Assembly (NCBI GenBank): GCA_963920575.1 | Contig: OY986966.1 | Span: forward strand, 20,593,656-20,657,655 | Length of the DNA stretch: 64,000 bases | Direction of reading: 5' to 3' | From: Narthecium ossifragum | Taxonomy: Eukaryota; Streptophyta; Magnoliopsida; Dioscoreales; Nartheciaceae | Notes under the pieces: generated by a model | What the model was told of the DNA's origin: nothing | Database searches by the model: none | The model's input: only the letters and a program-made list of their open reading frames with translations | Program-made: the position numbers and the translations under genes | Shown: piece after piece, positions 13,804-27,570 of the stretch | How positions within the stretch are numbered: the stretch's first letter is position 1 | Layout: each line of letters opens with the position of its first letter

Positions 13804-14905
13804 CAAAACCAATCTAAGAACCGCAACCATCACTGATCAATCTGATCGACACCAAGAATAAAGAAGTACAGTGAAAAGAAAGGAAAGAAGCTATTAGTTA
13901 ATAATGTGGGGGGAAAAGTTTATGATAATAGACTATAGGTGATTATATTGTTCGAAGTTGCAATTGGACTTCGATCCCGTGCATGAGGCAACATGCAGTC
14001 GCATGCAAAAATTATAACCATACGCTTGAACCAAGGCAATACATCAATAAACTCTTAACTGGGAGATAAAAGTGATCAGATAACTACAAAACAAGCTTGT
14101 TTCGAAGAGGCTGTATGCACAAATCCCCTTTTTCAGTTAGGCCCAAAAGCGGTCTTTAGAGGTGCATCACTTTACAGGCAGTGAACAAGCTGGCCGGAGA
14201 CCCCATCTTTAAAAATGAAACAGCCCCAACAAAGATCACCACCAGAGGCTAGTGATGAAACAGGAGCAACTAAATACGATGTCGCACCGGCTCCTCCTCG
14301 AGTGTGTTGACAGGAAGAAGCAAGGAGAGGTAAGAACATATGCAATCCTCTGTTCAGCCCAAAATTCCAATGGCACAAGAGATTGATACCAACGGCCTGC
14401 TGCACAACCTAAACGAAGACAGATGCTAAGAGTTTGAAAGAGAACAGAGAATTTATACAGGACAGGAACCCCGCTCTGGATCACCAACCATGAATCCAAG
14501 CACACTAGGTCAGTGAAGCGGGGTTGGTTCTTAATGATCCAAGTTTCTCATACTTACCATTAACAAAATAACCCCACTCCATTAATAGGCTCAACAATTG
14601 AGAAAAGAACAAAGGCATAATGAGTACCTCGTGCCAGTCTAAATAGAAGGCTTTACAGTCATCTTAAACGACTAAGAACAGCATAGACCATTGCCAGTAA
14701 AAATGAAGTATCTCCAAGCTCTAGTGAATTGCTTAATCTCATATCAATTACCATATCAAGCATGGTTTTGCTAGAAAGGCTAATTAGCTAATCACCAATG
14801 CCAGGAATGGGATCAAAGTGAATTAGCTCACCTAGTTTGTCAACGTCCATTTCAAGATCTGCTGCTCACAGCTAACTTAGTGCAAGAAAGGGAGAGCACA
14901 GTTGG
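13804..14905 (-). other. Downstream of MUS81; 3' UTR region and spacer
   Basis: No coding region is supported. The part adjoining 14906 must include the MUS81 3' UTR. No polyadenylation signal could be assigned with confidence, so the transcript end is left open. Confidence 0.45.
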
Positions 14906-15945
14906 TTACGTGCCCCATACTAGCTTGAAGATGTTCCTACTAGCAGCGCTGCTTATCATTTTACTCTGATTCTTCAGCATCTCCTCCTGAGCTTGCAGAT
15001 TCCCGTCCTTCAACATCTCCAAATGGCCGAAATGTCAGAAGAAGTTCATAATTTCAAAACAAACCTAAACACACGCCATATTTGCATGAAGAACATCATA
15101 GAGACCGATAAACAGTTAGTGAAACTTCCACATGAAGAGCCAATCTATAGTACACACACCAGCATATTAATGTCACTCTCGGAGAAAAAAGTTCAGAATA
15201 ATCTATGGTACTCACAAGCAGCGAGTATGCACGAGCCAAAGGAAACAGTGTCGGATATAGGTCTATTACAGCAAGAGCAATGTCTTCAGTTACCTGTGAA
15301 ACCTGAGTTAACAAAAGCGGTCCAAAAGATAAAAAAGAATCACCATATACTCCAAACGATTAGAGTACAGAGAGATGAAACTAAGGCAAAAAAAGCTCCC
15401 ATCAGTCAGTTATTTGACTTATTATCACCTGCATAAGTTGGAGAGCAAAAACATCACTGACTGACTTCTTCTCCAGATCTTGACATTTCTTGACAAATTC
15501 ATTATAGCTAGGGCAGATTCTAGTGCCTTCTGCCTTGTCAATGGGAAAATGTTCCCTGTAATACAGACTAATTGCTTGTGTAAGGTAACCGTATTTCTTT
15601 AGGGTATCGGTCAAGCCACTAGTCCTCTGCACATCAAAACCTTCCAAAACTTCTGTTGTGAAACACCTGCATATAAAAAGCATATAACAACAAGGAATTG
15701 CAGATAAATATTCATGTCAGGTATGTATAACCAAAAAGGAAGATGATGCTGGGGTCGTGACACTTGTCGTGCCAATTTAAGGGTGTTTTGTTTGTTTTTG
15801 TCTCGAGAAGTTGTAACCTTGAGGCCAATAGGCTCTCGAAGGAGGCGATGGGTATGCCGGTGGGCACTGTAAGGGTGATGTGATACCCGATTCGGCCTTT
15901 TGGGTAGATTAAGACTGTAAAGCAGCCTTTTCGGGCTCAACTAAA

Positions 15946-15984
<39 letters not shown>

Positions 15985-16082
15985 ATGGGTATGCCGGTGG
16001 GCACTGTAAGGGTGATGTGATACCCGATTCGGCCTTTTGGGTAGATTAAGACTGTAAAGCAGCCTTTTCGGGCTCAACTAAA

Positions 16083-16134
<52 letters not shown>

Positions 16135-19100
16135 GCTGTTTTGATGCTTTCTGCAGCTTCCAATGAATTTGCATCACCCTCAACCAGGTATATCAGCTTT
16201 TGAATCCCACATCTCTAAGAATAAAGATAAATGGAAAAGAAGACAATTAGGTGCATTTACATAGCGTAGAGAGAGAGAGGAACATCTAGAATCATAAAGA
16301 AATAGCGAAACTAAGAAAATAATAGCTGATCGATGAGATCTAATTTCCTAGATCAGAACCATAAGAGCACAAAGAAGTTAGCATCAATCCTTTGGTGCTA
16401 AATCCCTCGAACTTTGTGGGGAAGCAGAATCTATAAAAACTTCAATTAACATCTTAGCACTCAACCCCTCCAATAAGCTTGCAAACAGACACAAAGGTAT
16501 GCAGCAATCCTCACTCATACGTATGGGATGTATAATTTGCCGTATATGTATTAATCAGCATTGCTCCAGCTGTTGGTCCCAAATATGGGCTCACCTATGG
16601 AGCACAACTCCAAATAAACAAAAGGCTCCAAAAAAGAGACAGCATAAAGCCCCTTGTTTGATTGGACTAGATTCCCAGCCAAAACAAAAGGGTCCGAAAA
16701 GAAGGAAGTGCCACAACCATTCAAAAATTTAATTGTTGAAAGGGCCTACCTATTAAGTACTGATGTTCGGAAGTATCAAACAGTTCAGATTTTTCCTTAT
16801 GAGACACTTTCGTCAGGGATTGCTGTCCCAGTTGGCAACAGACCAGACAGCCCGCCACAAACCTTGCCTGTAATTTACCTCCACAATGTATTTATCGGCA
16901 CAGTAACTGCACCCAAAGTGAACACTTTCTTCCATTCTTCTTACCTTTCAATATAAACAAGTATGGATACATAATACATGCATCTAAGGAGAGCTTTTCC
17001 TCTAACGAAAGAAACCACACCAAGTCCTTTCAGTGCAAAAATCTAATGTGAAGTCTCCAAATAAGAGATCGTCTACTGATAATGATAGCTGCTTCGAAGC
17101 TATCTAAAACAAAAAAAATGGACTTTGAGTACATCCTCAACATCGATCAAAGACCTCAAAATGGACTATAAGTATGGCTACAAGGCTACAATTTCAAATA
17201 TGTATCATCGAAGCTATCAAACTCCGTGAAGTTTGATGCACGTGTTTCATAATGTCTAGATGATTGGTTTTCAATCAAGAACACATCTCATATATTTGTA
17301 CTAAGCATAGACCTGTAAACTGTCCACTAACAGCCTCTAAAACATGTAAAACATACTTTCAAGATAAGAAGGTTTTTTTTTTATGTAGAGTTTTCAGAAG
17401 ATGTAGATCATTGTCAACAGTGTGGATGTAAAATTTCAAGGGCACAGCGATAATCTTGCATAGGAAGGATTCAGACTCAAACACTTCTATAGGAGAAAAC
17501 TCTCCCCATAACCCTACTTTCTAAATATTTAAAGCAATCCAACCTCTCTCCCCCGACCTCCATCTTTATATTTTGTAGCAATTATTTAAAAGTTTCAAAA
17601 CACAAACACAGAATATTCAGGACACCAAAATAATTAGAGTAACTACCGATTAAATAAATGTGTCATGATACCATGATATCAAAGATCAGCACATAAAAGT
17701 CTAGTTGACCATGGATAACTACCTGCAGCCTCAACTTCTGATCTCTATAACGGTTGTCCCTTATTGAACTGCATAAGTCATCGACCCTTTTTCTTTCAAC
17801 AATAAAATCAAGTACATACTCAATATTAGATCGCCTATGTCGGACGATCCAAATTCCATCTCCTATAGGCAAGCGTCTTACCTGAAATAGCCCAGAAACC
17901 AGCTTTAATTTCCAGAAGCAGAAAAGAAAGTTCATGGTAAGTTTAATTTAGAACAGAAAAAACATAACAGCTCATATATGAATAAGATGTGCACGTGGTT
18001 GATACCAAACAAATATGAAGAGACGGAACTCATTTTGTTATGCAAAATCAAATCATATGATGTGAACATGTACAAAAAGATGCAGAAAAGTTGATGTGAC
18101 AGCCTTCAGCTTAAAAAGACGTTTGTCTTCATGATCTACATCCTGAAGTTTTTCCTTGCTTAAACACAACGACTGAAACCTCCTCCATCAGTGGACCAAA
18201 TGAACCGGGGTAACTCTCTATAACACTTTATCATCTGTTAACTAAAGAGCTTGCAGAGAGTAGCTGTCGCGCCTTCAAGACATAGAAACAAACCAAAATT
18301 CCTCATCTTCTTGAACCCCCAATTTGTTGATGATACCTTCCTTTTCTGCTGCTAACCGGAGTGATCTTGTGAATGCCACCACCACGAGATCCATCACCGC
18401 CACCACTTTCTATCCATCTCTCTCATCTACAGCCAACAAAAACCAAAAATCTGACTATATTCGTAACACGATGATCTTGAGCCAAAGTGCAGCACCTGAA
18501 GTCAATGAATTTCTCTAGCCATTGCAGCCTGAAGTAGCATCATCAATGCGAAGTGGCCCAGCCAGAGCTTTGTAAACCTTCAGCCAATTGAAATCCTACT
18601 GTTTACCTTAACCACTCAATCTCTTCAAATCCAAGTAATTGTTATCCGAGATCCAATACGATTTGATCAGATCTAGGTACTATGAACTAATCAGAGCAGG
18701 TCAGATTCTACTAGATCCGAGTATTCGTTGAAACAGACTCTTAGTTTCTTACTATAACAAATCTGATCTATTAGATTATTAACCAAATGCAAGCCTAATC
18801 AGAACAGATTCTACCAGATCTGAACCCTATAATCTGATCCCATTAATAACTCAACCTTCTTAAAATTGGTGCATTATCTGCAACAATCTGCATTACATGG
18901 AATTATGTCATTCTGATCGCCCAGCTAAAATAAACATCTAGCAATTAACAAAGTAGAAAATAAAAGTCTATTTGCATGACATATAGCAACTAGTACAATC
19001 TAACATTGATTGCACGTGAGTACATTCTTTTCATTTTTGGGCAATTTTCTCATTCTTAAATCTGCCTGAAATATAATAAAGTAGCAATATAAGCATATTA

Positions 19101-22100
19101 TTTAAATAATAACCATGTTCAAGTCTGACCCAGTAATTTTTTTCCATTTCTTCTGCTTCCCCTCCCCTCCTTTCTCTTTTGCTTCCCCTCCTGGTTTCGC
19201 TTCTCCTCACCTTTCCTTTCTTCCTTTCCTCAATTATCTCTCTCCTCTCCAGCTCTTATGTCATGCTCTCTCTTGCATGAGCAGCAGGGTAACAACAGTA
19301 TGCCTATAACTATGCCCAGTTATAATTATCGACCGTCCGCGACTAACCGGTGCCAGTCAACACCTGCCTGTTTTGACAGTCATGAAAAAGTTCCTCCTGG
19401 AGCTGTTTAAAGCTGAGATGCTTTGGAAATCATTGCTTGTATAGCCAGAATAATGATCAGATACGAAATTCAGTTCCTGCTTATAAGGCTGCTCACTAGA
19501 TATATGTTTAGGTGCTCAATGGGCAAAGCATTCACAGCTACTCAACAATATCTTTACATAAAGCTAATCCAACAGAATGCTGCTCCCTACCAAGTGAGGA
19601 TATTTTTCCACCAACCTTGAAAATAGGTTCATGCCACAGTCTACGGTTATCATTCTATAGTGATGTACAAGCATGTATGCCACCATGTTTATCCAAGTTA
19701 ATAACATCTGGACATAGTACATAAAGTTCTAGAGCACAGATGAAATGTAACAAATTGCACAAATTGTAGAGTTGTACTCAACGATCCGTAAGTGCTGTTG
19801 ATTCAAGTCAGATTAATTTGATTTGCAGATCAAAGATATGAACTTTAGCTTTCAATTTGCATTTTAAAGGCTATGGTGGCAGAAACCATTAAAAACTATG
19901 AAGAGCATATGGAATGTGCAGATTTCAATTACCTCGACTTGGACTTTAAATTGAGTGCTTATAATGTCAATAACTTTTCTCGAGCGGGTCCTATGTTCAT
20001 GAAAAGTTATCATAAAAGTTAGCATCTCCTTGTTTATAATTAACCATGGAATAAGATACCAAACACTGGAAACTAAAAGTGATATAAGAAAGTAGAACAA
20101 GGAGAATTTCTCCACTAAGCTAAGACAAGCATGCGAGTCAAGACAATATTACCACAATAAACAACCACACAGACAGAAAATCACAGACTAAAAAACAGAG
20201 ACACTTTTTATAAAACGTTAAAAGTTCACCATCAGGCATATGCTAACTAAAGACTCCAAAGATAACATAGCATTTGTCAAAAATTCTGCACACAGAAGTA
20301 CAGCGCATCAACTTAAAGCACTAATGACTACATGCCCATCAAATGTTTTCTCCAATGTGAATTTTATGTTGGAACAAAAGAATAATCCCTGAATAAAAAT
20401 AAGTTACTGACTTTTCGAATAAATTAATATCTCTTTACTATTGATGATGCAGCGAAGTTAGTGGTCCAAGAATAACACCTTCAAAAGGGAGTACATCAGA
20501 GAATTATTAGTAAATGCGACCTTAATTAACAGGACATTAGTTCCTTGCCTGCATAGAATGGTCAATATAGCGAAAGGGAGTATATCAGAGAATTATTAGT
20601 AAATACAACCTTAATTAAAAGTAGATTAGTTATTTGCCTGCATAGAATGGTCGATACTCAATATAGCGAAAGTTTGTGACAACCAGGAAAATCTAATATC
20701 TTTTAGGAACAAGAAACATATTAGAAATATCACCATAGGTTTTCAAGCTAATCCAAGAAAATTTCACAGCAAGTGCTTCAAATAGTTCTTCTGCTCTGTC
20801 AAACATCTATGAGCCCAGCATTATAACTTCTTTGTTCAATTGATTGGCATACGTTACAGGTCAACAACACCATGTGACGTCCCGAGTATTTTTCTGATTT
20901 TTAATCAACTGGCTAATCGTGATGACAGGGTTATCTACACTTAGAGGATAGCTTATCATGGTAATCATAGACTTGGGCTGAATTCGACTCAAGTCTGTCG
21001 GGAATTGTTCGAACAGCAGCTAATCTGGCATTCCGACAGTAACTTGCAGTGACAAATCTGAGAATGCCATGTGGCACCATTTGAACAGTAGCAGGTTGTA
21101 AGTATTAAAGCAAGCCCCTTCCCTTTTTCCCTGTTTTGGTGACTGCAAGCTACTAGTGAAAGAGAGATGGAGACGCCGGAGGACAAGAGATAGCTGGAGT
21201 ATAGGAGATTGTCGTAGGACTGCAGCGACATAACTTTTAACAAATAGAAACATGCATATGCAATTGATAACCACTATTATCGCCCTATGATACTCTGGAA
21301 CATCTATATACTCAAAAATTTAACGAACGGTGTACAAATAATCGATTAACTCTGACACACAAACAATCGATTAACTCTGAAATTTGCTACCTTTTAAAAC
21401 TCTGGAACATACAAACTTGGTGTCAAAATGCCATTGGCATCGATAATTCCTATGTGAAAGCATCAATAAGGACTCATCATTTTTGCTGAAATGAATTTAC
21501 ATCATCTCCTCCTCTATATCACCATCATCTTTTATCCTTGTTGTGCTGCTTGTTGAAGTCTCCGCACAATAAATCATTGTTTGATTTGCTGCAGCTGTCA
21601 CAAGTCACAACAACTGCTCCATTTGTATATTTTGTGGATCACATTCAAGGTATGAACACTCATCATTTGCTCCCTGACTACCGCAACTCGCTCTACGACA
21701 ACCAAGATAAGAAAGGCTGTCATCGAGCCGAGCCGAGCAAGCCGATCTCTAGCTTGTTTGAGCTCTGCTCATATTTAAATACATTAGGCTTGAGTTCGAG
21801 CTCAAGCTCAATTCGAGCTTCAAGATTGAGAAAATTCATCTAATATGCCTTTTTATATTATTTCTAACAAAGATCATGCTAGACATTGAGTTCTATGTTT
21901 ATGTTTAACAAGTTCAACTCTAACACTAATCTCCCCTGATGTCGACATTGACTTTCCAATGCTCTCAACGTCGATGACCCATCCTCCACTCCTCCTAGAG
22001 ACCGACGAGGATCCTCCTCTCCTTCTGGCATCAACACCCTCCTCTCCTCACTTAGCGTCAATATTTGTCTCTCCTAGTTTAGTTTAAACTTTTGCAAGCC

Positions 22101-25100
22101 CTGTGAGCAAACCACCAGCCCAGATCTGCTAATACTTGGCATGCATGGCGTGTCATTGGCATGAAGGTCTCACAAGAGGTTGATAGGAAAAAAAAATCCT
22201 AAATAGGGAAGTCTGCCAATATGCTAATCAAACAGTCTATAATACTGTTCTTTGCCCCATCACCACAGTTCTTTAAGCAATCAACTCGAACTTATCTCCA
22301 TAAGGTTTCTGTCTTGTACCATTCAATGGCCATTCATGCTCTGTGAACAGGCTTGTTGTCGGCCTACTTACTGCTTGAATCACACTGTTGCCCATCCAAA
22401 GGAGAGCTGCTGAATTTGCTGCGTATCATTTAATATGCGTTAGAGACTTCAACCAAAGACTATTCGACAACAGATCAAAGATCATTACTGACTAGGGCTC
22501 AGATGGTAACTACACCTCTAGCCAACTAAACACAAGGAAACCAACTAGGACTCATAGAAGTACTTATTTATATACTAAGAAATTAAAAATGACTGAAAGA
22601 TTGGAGCAACTGATTCTTTCTTTGGCTTCTATTCAACATTTTTTTATCAAAGATACCATTCACCTATGTCTTTCACTTCTTACTGTAAAGCATATGAATG
22701 CAAAGCTTTGAGTGGAACATGCCATTCTAAATCTATCACCTAAATTCGAGTCTACATATAGGATTTTGGCACAAGTTTGTCCAATATGCTAATTGTCAAG
22801 GAGCACACATAGGCAGAAATATAAGCTAAATAATGGGCAATTTTATAGAAAGCATACACGACATAAGGATCCTAAGAAACCATCCAATAGCAGACATCAG
22901 AATAGTATAGCCTTTTGTCACCAAAGATTTCATACCAAATCAAATATGGCTGCTCTCCTAGTCATGATTATGGGACACAATATGCAGGTTTCTACAATTG
23001 ATACAAAAACCAAGCAGAACGTATGAACATGAATGGTTTACTGAATTTACTCTAATGCCATCTACCACATAATCGTATGAAAGCAAATAGACAAAAGTAG
23101 AAATCACAATAAGCGTTTAAACTGACCCAAAGTTCTCGCGATCATCCAATATCAAGATAACATCATAAGTGTCTTCAAATTTCTCACCAAGTCTACTAGG
23201 AGGCATAGCCAGAGCATCAGAAATTCCTTCTTTTAAATTGCGCGTAGAGAGATCCTTGACAAATTAAAAAGAGTGAGCATATAAATTTTCAAAACTGCAC
23301 CATGAGTAGAATTCAGAGTCTGTTAAAATCTAATAAGCTGAATGTGAGCAGTTCAACACATAACGGAAATGAACTTGTTTGTGATATATAAAACCAGCTG
23401 GACATACCAATGAAGTACAAGGGTGTAAAGTTAAAGAGCCCAAAGGTGAATCACTAGAAACTGGAATGGTGCTATGTGAAGCACCATCAAAACTAGAGTT
23501 CACCATATTCCTCCTTTCTGCAATGAAAAAAAAAGAATTATAATGGATTGAAAATAGAAAGAGTTGTCATGCTTGCATCAAAAGAGACCTTTTCTCTGTT
23601 AAAGTTAAACTTCGTGCTGCTAGCAGCTGCAGCAATCATACCCTTATCCACAATTGTGCAGGCAGTCAAGGGTGCAGAAACATTGCATCTGAGAAGTCCT
23701 ACTGAATCTGAATTGGAAAAAGAAGCTTGACCACCTAGAAGCTCCTGCAAGATATAACCACTACTGATGAAGATTTTGTTGATCCTAGAGTTTTAAAGAA
23801 AATGAAGAGCAATGGGTAGATTGAACAGAATATGGAGATCAAACTTGGGTAGATTGAACAAATTATGGAGATCACATTAAGTAGGAAAACTAAACTGTAA
23901 CACTGACACAAAGTTGAAAAAGGAAAAACCGCTTGAAACCTTCTACATTTAGCCATCATATTGCAAAGAATGCCTAGAATGGGCCTGGGGGAGTATTTTA
24001 AAGGTCAATGTCACTTTTTAATAGCACACACATGGAAGAAGAAATCAAATGAATTCAACCGACAACTAGCATGTGAACCAGCTAGGTCTGACAAAAGAAA
24101 ACAACATAAGGGGAAGTCAAAACCTGCACCATATGAACTTGGCACAGCATGTGGGAGCATATCAAGCATTAACCAATAGTTGTATACAGATTAATGATGT
24201 GAGGGGGAGATAGAGCATGGTGTTCCATGTTGAAATGTGCTATCAGGAACAGATTNNNNNNNNNNNNNNNNNNNNNNNNNNNNNNNNNNNNNNNNNNNNN
24301 NNNNNNNNNNNNNNNNNNNNNNNNNNNNNNNNNNNNNNNNNNNNNNNNNNNNNNNNNNNNNNNNNNNNNNNNNNNNNNNNNNNNNNNNNNNNNNNNNNNN
24401 NNNNNNNNNNNNNNNNNNNNNNNNNNNNNNNNNNNNNNNNNNNNNNNNNNNNNNNATCAAGCCAGTAAAACAATCATGTTAGGTGGAGTTAAAATAGCAC
24501 CACCATCTAAAGAAATTTCATGACGGGGCACATAGGCAGAAATTTCTTTTTAACTGTATGAATTGCGGGCTCATTTTCACATGTGCAGAAGGAAGAGCAA
24601 GAAAAACTGACACTTGAGACATCAAAGGAGCAAACAAATATGCTTGCAAATCCTTCTCAATAGGCTCTCCAAATTTGAACCCTCTTTTACGAGCTGGTTT
24701 GCATTCAACCATTATCATAAATGCATAAACTTCGCACTCGCACAGCATGCTCCATATTCTCATATTAGTTCCATCTTACAGGCTAAGACTTGATATTCCA
24801 CAGTGTATATGTTTCAGTAGTAAGAGGGGACATGATCTACCATAATTATAACAACTAAGATCAAGACAAAGATAGCTTCATGAAACATTCCCAGATATCT
24901 TCTGGCTTAGTTAAGCGGAGAAAATTATAATTTTAAAGGGGAGAAAATTGTTACTTTGCAGGGCAGCTAGACTTAACAACTAGCCCTTTCGTGACCAATG
25001 TTTTCATGCAACTCCATCCAGTATACCAGTCCCTAGGTGAACTCCCAAATTGCCCAGGTTTTCCTTTACCCTTCTCTGGCCTGTTCACAGTGACGATTAG

Positions 25101-25935
25101 AATATCACCCTAAACAGCACCTAGGAATAACAAAAAAAGAATGACATATAAATAACACTAACCCAATTGATGTCCGAGACAGACCGCTTGCTTCGGCTGC
25201 ATCGATGAGCTCCTGCTTCCTCATAAAATTATTCCCACTGGCAATTTCCCTAATCATTAAAACGAATAAAAGGAAATATAAATTTCAACGATATAAAATT
25301 CCAGAAGAGGAAAAGAACAAGATTTCGTATCTACCGGCTACAAGAACCACAAAATTCAAAAAAATAAATTTTATGATGCACCTGTAAAGAGTAATCAGTA
25401 ATGCATATGCCACCGACTTCTTTTGCGGCGCATAGCGCTTGGGGCCCTTCGCTTTCTTACCTGCAATGTGAAATCTCTCCTTCATAAATGAAAAGAAGAG
25501 TCGCAAATGCCATCGAGCATGGTATACGTATTGTCCACGTGCACCTTAGAGAAACAATTACCCATTTGCTTCGCAGCATTTTTACTCGTAGACGCATCCA
25601 AGACATCCTTTGGGAAGAACCCTTGCATGATCCTCAGAATCCACTTTCCCACGCCCCTACGCACGCGAAATCAAGAACCACAATAGCCTCAGAAAAAGCA
25701 CAATAACGCGGTCATCGTCGCCGGAGAATAGGTTGAGAGCTCACTTGATCTCCGAGAGGTCCTTGAGTGTCTTGATTGGCGTCTTCGCGTTGCAGATGTT
25801 GCGGTAGGCGTTGGAGAGTGTGAGGTCTAGGTTCTCAGAGATGCCTTTGGGCTCCGCCATCTCCCGCCGCTTCTCCAATAGGTAATCCGCCACTCCCTCG
25901 TTCTCGGCGCACCGCACGGGGCGCTTGCCCTCCAT
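14906..25935 (-). CDS. MUS81: MUS81 crossover junction endonuclease
   Basis: Exons on the minus strand, phase-checked: 25935-25745, 25656-25545, 25455-25382 (acceptor less certain), 25237-25163, 25080-24955, an unseen exon, 23744-23642, 23517-23408, 23254-23127, 19990-19933, 17881-17723, 16214-16135, 15666-15429, 15293-15216, 15007-14906 (last acceptor less certain). MUS81 is the catalytic subunit that, with EME1, cleaves branched DNA such as stalled forks and nicked Holliday junctions in the nucleus. Visible features are the N-terminal helix-hairpin-helix region (GVGKWILRIMQGFFP), a winged-helix-like part (KRYAPQKKSVAYALLITLY), and the nuclease core with VILILDDRE, LPIGDGIWIV and VERKRVDD, matching the XPF-family GDxnERKx3D signature. 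Then come LIYLVEGDANS, the C-terminal EVLEGFDVQR region, and the end SRNIFKLVWGT. The exon expected to follow VKSSCPAK is absent. Plant MUS81 identity is clear. Confidence 0.93.
15754..16134 (+). repeat. Tandem SINE/LINE-tail repeat in MUS81 intron
   Basis: A segment beginning ATGGGTATGCCGGTGGGCAC at 15848 recurs at 15985 (137-bp step). Each copy ends in a simple-repeat tail: (TG)n(GA)n after copy 1 and (GA)n after copy 2. The copy end (TTTTCGGGCTCAACTAAATG) resembles the 3' end of the LINE at 12-13.8 kb (TTTTGGCTCAACTAATC). This suggests a SINE or LINE 3' end with slipped tails. It fills most of the 468-bp intron. Confidence 0.6.
16087..16134. repeat. (GA)n microsatellite at a splice donor
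   Basis: A run of about 24 GA units. On the MUS81 sense strand it reads GTCTCTCTCT directly after exon end 16135, so the donor GT is followed only by CT repeats. Confidence 0.9.
20487..20672. repeat. Tandem duplication in MUS81 intron
   Basis: Two copies of a roughly 89-bp unit starting GGGAGTACATCAGAG (20487) and GGGAGTATATCAGAG (20576), both ending near AATATAGCGAAAG. Divergence is moderate and nothing is encoded. It lies in the 3.1-kb intron between exons 23254-23127 and 19990-19933. Confidence 0.8.
24256..24455. other. Assembly gap (200 N)
   Basis: Exactly 200 N, a common placeholder for a gap of unknown size. It lies between MUS81 exons 25080-24955 and 23744-23642, whose phases do not join (phase 2 then phase 0). 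A coding exon is therefore expected here. Confidence 0.99.
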
Positions 25936-26130
25936 GACGGCGATTGCTACGGCGGATATCAAAAGAGATCCCAGTCGGGAAATGGATTGGAATTCGAAAC
26001 GGGGAAGGGATACTGACGATCTTGACGTGCTCCGATTCGATCGAGAGAGAGAGAGAGAGAGAGAGGTGGGGGGGGGCGTAACGCGCCCTCTGTAGCGTCG
26101 ATATTTTGAAATTGAAGGGCAGAAAGTGGT
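25936..26130 (-). promoter_or_regulatory. MUS81 leader and proximal promoter
   Basis: Upstream of the ATG at 25935. It includes a GA microsatellite at about 26044-26063 followed by a G run (CT-rich on the sense strand), typical of plant 5' leaders. The reading frame stays open upstream, but the residues are low complexity and MEGKRPVRC is the expected MUS81 start. Confidence 0.5.
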
Positions 26131-26430
26131 TAGCCTAGGGTGTGCCGAAGGCCCCGGTCCGGGTAGGCTGGACAAAATGCCCAAAGGTTCGGGCCCGGCT
26201 CGGTCCCGGGTTCGGGCCCAGTCCGGGTATTGGCCTGGAACCGGCAATATTGGTGTGGGTGGGCCGGGTTCAGGGCTGGGCAAGGGCCACCTTGCTTAAA
26301 ATCTGGTCCGGCCTGGCCTAATCGCTTCGGTCAGCTCGGCCGGGAATAGCCCAATGAGTTCGGTATTTGCAAAAGCTAGTGTCAATCCAACCCGGGAATT
26401 TTGCAGCCCGATGTCAATCCAACCGGGCTG
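26131..26430. repeat. GC-rich CCGGGCC-type dispersed repeat
   Basis: Many short CCGG/GGGCC motifs (for example GGTTCGGGCCCGG and GGGTTCGGGCCCAG), unlike the AT-rich DNA beside it. Similar CG-rich degenerate repeats are common in plant genomes. No coding signal is seen. Confidence 0.45.
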
Positions 26431-27356
26431 CAAACCCGGCTACATAAATGCAGCTCCCCCCTCTATGCAACTAAACAAACCCAGCTGCATTTATGCATCA
26501 TTGGTATTTAATAATATTTATAATTCCCAAATTATCTTTTGTACTCTTCTCATTTAATTCTAAATTACTAATATATCTATAGTCAAAGTACCTTAACTAC
26601 AATAATTTATGTAACTTTAAAATTACTGATTTATTTAGAATAAATAATATATCAATGAAAAACTCTTGTCGATCCCTACAAAACAAGACTAATATTGAAT
26701 ACTTTTTAATTATTATTTATCTAATTGTATATAAATTATTTTTTTACTGTTTTTTTTTCATCATTGGGTTTTTAAATTATATATCAGTACGTGGGTTTTT
26801 AATAAAATTAATTCTAATTGTAATTACATTATCTAAAGGTATTTGTCCATAATACTAAAATGAAGACGAATCTTACACATTAAACATTTAGAATTTTAAT
26901 TTAATATGCATTAAGACATGAAAAACATTGAATATAGATAAAAACATTACATCTCTTCATTGTCATGTCGTTCCCATAAATGTTTCATCAGTGTATTTTG
27001 AAGTGCAAAATGTGCTTCTTCGTTCTTGATCTTTTTATGTCAATTAAGAAACTGGTGAAATATATTCTGTATTTTATACACTCTCTTTTATTATTTTCCC
27101 AGTATTTTAATAATATTTTTTATTTTATGCACTCTTTTTTATTATTAATTGCTGAAATGTAATTTTTTTTCTGTATTTTAGTTAATTATGTATTTTTTCC
27201 TGTATTTTAGTTAATTATGTATTTTTTCTGTATTTTAGTTAGTTTTGTAATGTTTTCTATATGATAGTTAATTATATAATATATTCTGTATTTTATATAC
27301 TCTTTTTTATTATTAACTGCCTTGACTATAAAATAATGTTATTAATAGAATCGTTT
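26431..27356. repeat. AT-rich DNA with short tandem repeats
   Basis: Strongly AT-rich. Near 27165-27250 there are three copies of a roughly 28-bp unit (TGTATTTTAGTTAATTATG). Apparent ORFs here are low-complexity and are not supported. Confidence 0.6.
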
Positions 27357-27464
27357 TTTAGAGCCGCTTGCATTGGAGTGTATCATCTCCAATGCTGCCT
27401 TTTTGCGGCAAACAGTGCCAACGCTGGCAACAAAAATGCAGCCAGCGTTGGAGATGCTCTAAGG
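27357..27464. repeat. Small MITE-like inverted repeat
   Basis: TTAGAGC and ATCTCCAATGCTG on the left face GCGTTGGAGATGCTCTAA on the right. Imperfect terminal inverted repeats flank about 100 bp. No clear duplication of the target is seen. Confidence 0.4.
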
Positions 27465-27570
27465 GGGGGTTAGGTTTAAAAAAATAGGGATAAGCTTAAC
27501 CCACTTTTGACATTTGGATCAAAACCAGTGGTACGTTAGTGGGTTAAGCTTGGGATAAGGATAAATATTA

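Noticed and set aside
14172..14505. Frames downstream of MUS81 that might be extra exons
   Set aside because: MUS81 already ends with its expected C-terminus at 14906, and these frames show no family features.
21740..21830. GAGCTCGAGC-type repeats in a MUS81 intron as a regulatory site
   Set aside because: Similar degenerate repeats are common transposon-derived sequence in plants, and I could not define ends or a function.
24191..24523. Frames crossing the N gap
   Set aside because: They consist mostly of unknown residues.
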